A stretch of DNA of 9,376 nucleotides from Thioalkalivibrio sp. Lineage in GTDB: Bacteria; Pseudomonadota; Gammaproteobacteria; Ectothiorhodospirales; Ectothiorhodospiraceae. Location of the stretch: positions 1-9,376 of the forward strand of contig SLNI01000176.1 in assembly GCA_007133115.1 (NCBI GenBank). Reading direction: 5' to 3'. Of the stretch, positions 6,146-9,376 are shown one piece after another (the stretch's first letter is position 1; every line of letters starts with the position of its first letter). The notes under the pieces are model-generated. The model ran no database searches and was not told where the DNA came from. It saw nothing but the letters and a program-made list of their open reading frames with translations. The position numbers were made by a program, and so were the translations under genes.

Positions 6146-6544
6146 TCAGGAACCGGAGCTGGAGACAGGCTCCGAATAGCGCACGCAGGCGCGTTCGGTT
6201 TCCCACAGCGTCAGCGCACTCATGCGCAGGCCGGGTCGGTCGAGCTGCAGGGCCATCTCGCGGAAGAACCACTGGGCGATGTTCTCCGCCGTCGGGTTGA
6301 GCCGGTCGAAGGGCTCGACGTCGTTCAGGTACTGGTGATCGAGACGGCCCGCGATTTCGCGCGCAACGTTTTTCACTACCTTGAAGTCGACGGCCATCCC
6401 GAGTTCGTCGAGCTGTTCGGCCTCGATCTCGGCTTCCACCTTCCAGTTGTGCCCGTGCAGGTTCGCACATTGCCCCGGATAGCCGCGCAGCGTATGCGCG
6501 GATGCGAAATCCGTGAGCACGCGAAGGGTATAGGTTGCCGCCAT
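6146..6544 (-). CDS. queD: 6-carboxy-5,6,7,8-tetrahydropterin synthase (QueD)
   Basis: QueD converts 7,8-dihydroneopterin triphosphate to 6-carboxytetrahydropterin, an early step to preQ0 and the tRNA nucleoside queuosine. The 132-residue T-fold protein has zinc ligands H17 (ASAH), H30 and H32 (LHGHNW), with the catalytic Cys C26 in CANLHGH, the pattern separating QueD from PTPS-III. LDHQYLND carries the Asp-His pair, PTAENIAQW matches the NPTSE region, and WETERACVRY the C-terminal Glu motif. The ATG lies one base after the dxs stop (TAG-C-ATG on the minus strand), and an AGGA lies within the dxs end, so translation is probably coupled to dxs. No other queuosine genes are in view. The tail after VRY (SEPVSSSGS) is short, Ser-rich and probably disordered. 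Confidence 0.95.
   Translation of the reverse strand: MAATYTLRVLTDFASAHTLRGYPGQCANLHGHNWKVEAEIEAEQLDELGMAVDFKVVKNVAREIAGRLDHQYLNDVEPFDRLNPTAENIAQWFFREMALQLDRPGLRMSALTLWETERACVRYSEPVSSSGS
6154..6174. other. Hairpin in the 3' end of queD
   Basis: CGGAGC (6154-6159) and GCTCCG (6169-6174) form a perfect 6-bp stem around a 9-base loop, within the last codons of queD and 40 bases past the phoH2 stop. No T-run follows on either strand. It may help end or stabilise the two convergent messages, but may also be coding chance. Confidence 0.3.
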
Positions 6545-6545
6545 G

Positions 6546-8459
6546 CTAGTCCTGACCAGTGGCCCGAAAGTTGCGAAAAGCTACGTGGCCCTGGGTGCGC
6601 GCGCAATTATCCCGTTCCAGCACCCGGAGAATCGTCGCTACGATGCCCGCCGCATCGAGACCGTGATCGGCCAGAAGACGATCGCGCGGACCGTGCTGGG
6701 TGAATTCGTCGGGAAGGCCGAGGACCGTACACGGCGTGCGCACGCCTTCAGCGGCAAGCCACTCCAGTACCGCGCTGCCCGCACCGCCGGTGGCGGCGTG
6801 GTCCTCGAGAGTGAACAGCTGCTCGTGTCCCTGGGCGATCTCGCCGAGCAACGCGGTGTCCAGGGGCTTGATGAAGCGCATGTTCACAACCGTTGCATCC
6901 AGAGCCTGGGCCGCTTCGAGCGCCGTGCCCAACAGCGATCCGAAGTTCAAAAGGGCGATCTTATGACCCCCACGCGCGACCACGGCCTTGCCAATGGGCA
7001 GCGTGCCGAGTCCCGGGCCCGGCAGAACCCCGGGCCCGGTGCCGCGGGGGTAGCGGACGGCTGCAGGTCCCGGATGGGCGAACCCGGTACTGAGCATCAT
7101 GCGGCACTCGGTTTCGTTGGCGGGTGCCATCAGAAGGAAGTTGGGGATGGCGCGTAGCAGGCTGATATCGAAGGTGCCCGCGTGGGTGGGGCCGTCAGGG
7201 CCGACGATTCCGGCCCGGTCCACCGCGAACAGCACGGGAAGATTCTGCAGCGCCACGTCATGGATCACCTGGTCCATGGCGCGCTGGAGGAAGGTCGAGT
7301 AGATGGCGACGACCGGGTGAAGTCCCTCGCAGGCCATGCCGGCCGCCAGCGTGACCGCGTGCTGCTCGGCGATACCGACGTCGAAATACCGGTCCGGAAA
7401 CGCCTCGGAGAACGCGACCAGGCCCGAGCCCTCGCGCATCGCCGGCGTGATCGCCATCAGGCCGGGGTCGGAACGGGCCTGATCGCATACCCAGTCGCTG
7501 AAGATGTCGGTGTAGGTGGGTGCCTTGCCCTTTCGTTCGGCAGGAATGCCCGCTGCGGGACTGAACTGCCCGACCCCGTGATACCGGCAGGGGTCGTCCT
7601 CGGCTGGCGCGTAACCGTGCCCCTTGCGGGTCACGATGTGCAACAGGCGCGGACCCTCCATTTCTCTCAAATTGGACAGCATCGTCACCAGGCCGTCGAT
7701 ATCGTGGCCGTCGACCGGTCCGTAGTAGCAGAACCCGAGTTCCTCGAACAGCGTTCCGGGCGTGATCATGCCCTTCACATGTTCTTCCGCCCGCTGCGCG
7801 AAGGCCTTGACCGGCGGAATGTACTCCAACACCCGCTTGGAGCCTTCCCGTACGCTGCAGTACAGGCGTCCGGAGAGCAGGCGCGCGAGATACTGGCTCA
7901 TGGCCCCGACATTCGGTGAGATCGACATCTCGTTGTCGTTCAGAATCACCAGCAGGTTGCAGTCGAGTTCGCCGACATGATTCAGCGCCTCGAAGGCCAT
8001 GCCGGCCGTCATTGCGCCGTCCCCGATCACTGCGACATGCCGGTTCGACTGTCCGGCCCGGGCTGCGGCGAGGGCCATGCCGGCCGCGGCGCTGATGGAG
8101 GTGCTCGAGTGCCCGGCGCCGAATGCGTCGTACTCGCTCTCATCCCGTTTCGGGAACCCGGCGAGGCCGCCGTACTGGCGCAGGCTGGCCATCGCTGCCC
8201 GCCGCCCGGTCAGGATCTTGTGCGCGTAGGCCTGGTGGCCGACGTCCCAGACCAGCCGATCCCGGGGAGTGTCGAACACGTAGTGCAGTGCAACCGAGAG
8301 TTCGACCGTGCCCAGGTTGGCGGCCAGGTGACCACCGGTGCTGGCCACGGTCGTAATCAGAAATTCGCGCAGTTCCTCCACAATCCGCCGGAGATCTCCG
8401 GGCTTCTGACGGCGCAGATCCTCGGGCCAGTCGATGGCTTCAAGCAGCGTTTCGCTCAT
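6546..8459 (-). CDS. dxs: 1-deoxy-D-xylulose-5-phosphate synthase
   Basis: DXS condenses pyruvate and glyceraldehyde 3-phosphate using thiamine diphosphate, the entry step of the MEP isoprenoid pathway, and also feeds thiamine and pyridoxal synthesis. The 637-residue protein carries H44 in [18 protein letters not shown], the ThDP/Mg motif GDGAMTAG (146-153) continuing to [19 protein letters not shown], and DVGIAEQHA with catalytic E365. It also has the pyrimidine-domain [15 protein letters not shown] and a C-terminal transketolase domain ([17 protein letters not shown]). Length is near the E. coli protein (620). The ATG fits the family N-terminus, but its Shine-Dalgarno sequence is weak (a CGGA four bases before, or GAGG farther out). 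It lies 107 bases downstream of ispA and one base before queD. No damage was seen. Confidence 0.98.
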   Translation of the reverse strand: MSETLLEAIDWPEDLRRQKPGDLRRIVEELREFLITTVASTGGHLAANLGTVELSVALHYVFDTPRDRLVWDVGHQAYAHKILTGRRAAMASLRQYGGLAGFPKRDESEYDAFGAGHSSTSISAAAGMALAAARAGQSNRHVAVIGDGAMTAGMAFEALNHVGELDCNLLVILNDNEMSISPNVGAMSQYLARLLSGRLYCSVREGSKRVLEYIPPVKAFAQRAEEHVKGMITPGTLFEELGFCYYGPVDGHDIDGLVTMLSNLREMEGPRLLHIVTRKGHGYAPAEDDPCRYHGVGQFSPAAGIPAERKGKAPTYTDIFSDWVCDQARSDPGLMAITPAMREGSGLVAFSEAFPDRYFDVGIAEQHAVTLAAGMACEGLHPVVAIYSTFLQRAMDQVIHDVALQNLPVLFAVDRAGIVGPDGPTHAGTFDISLLRAIPNFLLMAPANETECRMMLSTGFAHPGPAAVRYPRGTGPGVLPGPGLGTLPIGKAVVARGGHKIALLNFGSLLGTALEAAQALDATVVNMRFIKPLDTALLGEIAQGHEQLFTLEDHAATGGAGSAVLEWLAAEGVRTPCTVLGLPDEFTQHGPRDRLLADHGLDAAGIVATILRVLERDNCARTQGHVAFRNFRATGQD

Positions 8460-8566
8460 ACGATCCGCACCCTCGAACGTTCAGCTCGGAGTGTTGAGTC
8501 CCCTGACACCGGGGGTCGGGGGAAAGTGGAGAGGCATGGATGACAGGTTTCCATAGGGCGGCCGGC

Positions 8567-9376
8567 TCAGTGCACCCGTTCCACGATGTACCTGCCGAGA
8601 AATCGTAGCAAATCAGCTTCCTGCCCGAAGGGTTGCAGGCTTTCGAGGGCTTCGTCCATCAGATCCCGAGCGCGCTGGCGCGACGCCTCCAGTCCCAGCA
8701 GGGACGGAAAGGTGGCTTTGGCCAATTGTTCGTCCGCGCCGCAGGCCTTGCCCAGCAATGCGGGATCTCCCTCCACGTCCAGGACGTCATCGCGAATCTG
8801 GAACGCGAGTCCGATGCGATCGGCATAGACACTCAGCCGGTCGGTGGTTGCGTCGTCCGCTTCCGCGGCCCGTGCCGCCAGCATGACCGAGGCCCGAATG
8901 AGCGCCCCGGTTTTCATCCGATGCATTCTTTCCAGTTCATCGAGGGTCAGGTCCTTGCCCTCCGAGTCCAGGTCCAGCGCCTGTCCGCCCGCCATGCCGT
9001 GCAGACCGGAGGCGTTGGCCAGTTCGACCAGCAGCGCGATGCGGGCTTCGGCCCCGAGCCCGCTATGCGCGTCGATCAGGGTGGCGAAGGCCAATGCCTG
9101 CAACGCATCGCCGGCCAGGATCGCCGTGGCCTCGCCGCAGAACTTGTGGCAGGTCGGCTTGCCCCGGCGCAGGTCGTCGTCATCCATGGCCGGAAGGTCG
9201 TCGTGAATCAGCGAATACACGTGGATCATTTCCACAGCGGCCGCGATGCGGTCGAGTGCAGGTTTCGGTGCCGATACCGCTTCACCGGTCGCGTAGACCA
9301 GCAAGGGTCGCAGGCGCTTGCCCCCTCCGAGCGTCGAGTAGCGCATCGCGACGGTCAGGCCGGGCACCGGCGACCC
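8567..9376 (-). CDS. ispA: Farnesyl diphosphate synthase, 5' end cut by window
   Basis: IspA adds isopentenyl diphosphate to dimethylallyl and geranyl diphosphate, giving farnesyl diphosphate for undecaprenyl, quinone and other isoprenoids. About 269 codons are visible, and roughly 28 N-terminal residues are missing compared with E. coli IspA (299). The reading frame runs through the last base of the window; the GTG at 9367 is an internal valine (SPVPGLTVAMRY), not the start. Visible motifs are GGGKRLRP, the first Asp-rich motif DDLPAMDDDDLRRGKP, GGQALDLDSEG, MKTGALI and the second Asp-rich motif FQIRDDVLDVEGD. The short-chain (farnesyl) type is inferred from close likeness to E. coli IspA. 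xseB often lies just upstream in this group but is outside the window. ispA and dxs, both isoprenoid genes, run in the same direction and are probably co-transcribed. Confidence 0.96.
   Translation of the reverse strand, partial: GSPVPGLTVAMRYSTLGGGKRLRPLLVYATGEAVSAPKPALDRIAAAVEMIHVYSLIHDDLPAMDDDDLRRGKPTCHKFCGEATAILAGDALQALAFATLIDAHSGLGAEARIALLVELANASGLHGMAGGQALDLDSEGKDLTLDELERMHRMKTGALIRASVMLAARAAEADDATTDRLSVYADRIGLAFQIRDDVLDVEGDPALLGKACGADEQLAKATFPSLLGLEASRQRARDLMDEALESLQPFGQEADLLRFLGRYIVERVH

Noticed and set aside
7182..7919. A 245-codon open frame on the + strand opposite dxs
   Set aside because: It is fully antisense to intact dxs, with shadow-frame composition and no recognisable motif.
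8460..8566. A terminator or promoter in the ispA-dxs gap
   Set aside because: The only stem found is a 4-bp CCCC/GGGG pairing without a T-run, and no convincing -35/-10 pair was seen.
9365..9367. GTG 9367 as the ispA start
   Set aside because: It would remove about 30 conserved N-terminal residues. The frame is open to the window edge, so the gene is simply cut.

Overview
The window looks like ordinary chromosome from a high-GC gammaproteobacterium. The evidence is the conserved block bamC-dapA / gcvR-bcp, a two-domain BamC lipoprotein, E. coli-like 23S and 5S rRNA ends, and an ispA-dxs pair. The Xanthomonas-like bacterioferritin comigratory protein and the GC-rich codons suggest a Chromatiales/Ectothiorhodospiraceae- or Xanthomonadales-like lineage. 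That placement is inference from remembered sequences, not a search.

Layout. Bases 1-496 are the 3' end of an rRNA operon on the + strand: the end of 23S, a spacer with two hairpins and no tRNA, 5S, and a strong intrinsic terminator. Bases 523-3423 are a minus-strand operon read dapA -> bamC -> MBL-fold hydrolase, running head-on into the rRNA operon terminator. Bases 3424-3561 are a compact divergent promoter region. Bases 3562-6114 are a plus-strand cluster: gcvR-like ACT regulator, bcp peroxiredoxin, and a PIN-PhoH RNA ATPase/nuclease. Bases 6146-9376 are a minus-strand cluster read ispA (cut by the window edge) -> dxs -> queD, convergent with phoH2.

Functions. ispA and dxs supply isoprenoid precursors: DXS starts the MEP pathway and IspA makes farnesyl diphosphate. 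queD makes the pterin intermediate of queuosine, and its start codon lies one base after the dxs stop. dapA commits aspartate semialdehyde to lysine and peptidoglycan. bamC belongs to the outer-membrane beta-barrel assembly machine. The MBL protein is an uncharacterised YycJ/WalJ-like hydrolase. gcvR, bcp and phoH2 cover glycine-cleavage regulation, peroxide defence and RNA metabolism.

No undescribed multi-gene system is visible: all nine protein genes fall in known families. The points most worth a second look are a BCP lacking both usual resolving-cysteine positions, the rRNA operon lying where purC is expected, a gcvR leader without a Shine-Dalgarno sequence, the tight dxs/queD junction, and a few short repeats and hairpins. 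There is no gene-free stretch over 300 bases; the largest gaps are 138 bases (dapA/gcvR) and 107 bases (ispA/dxs).
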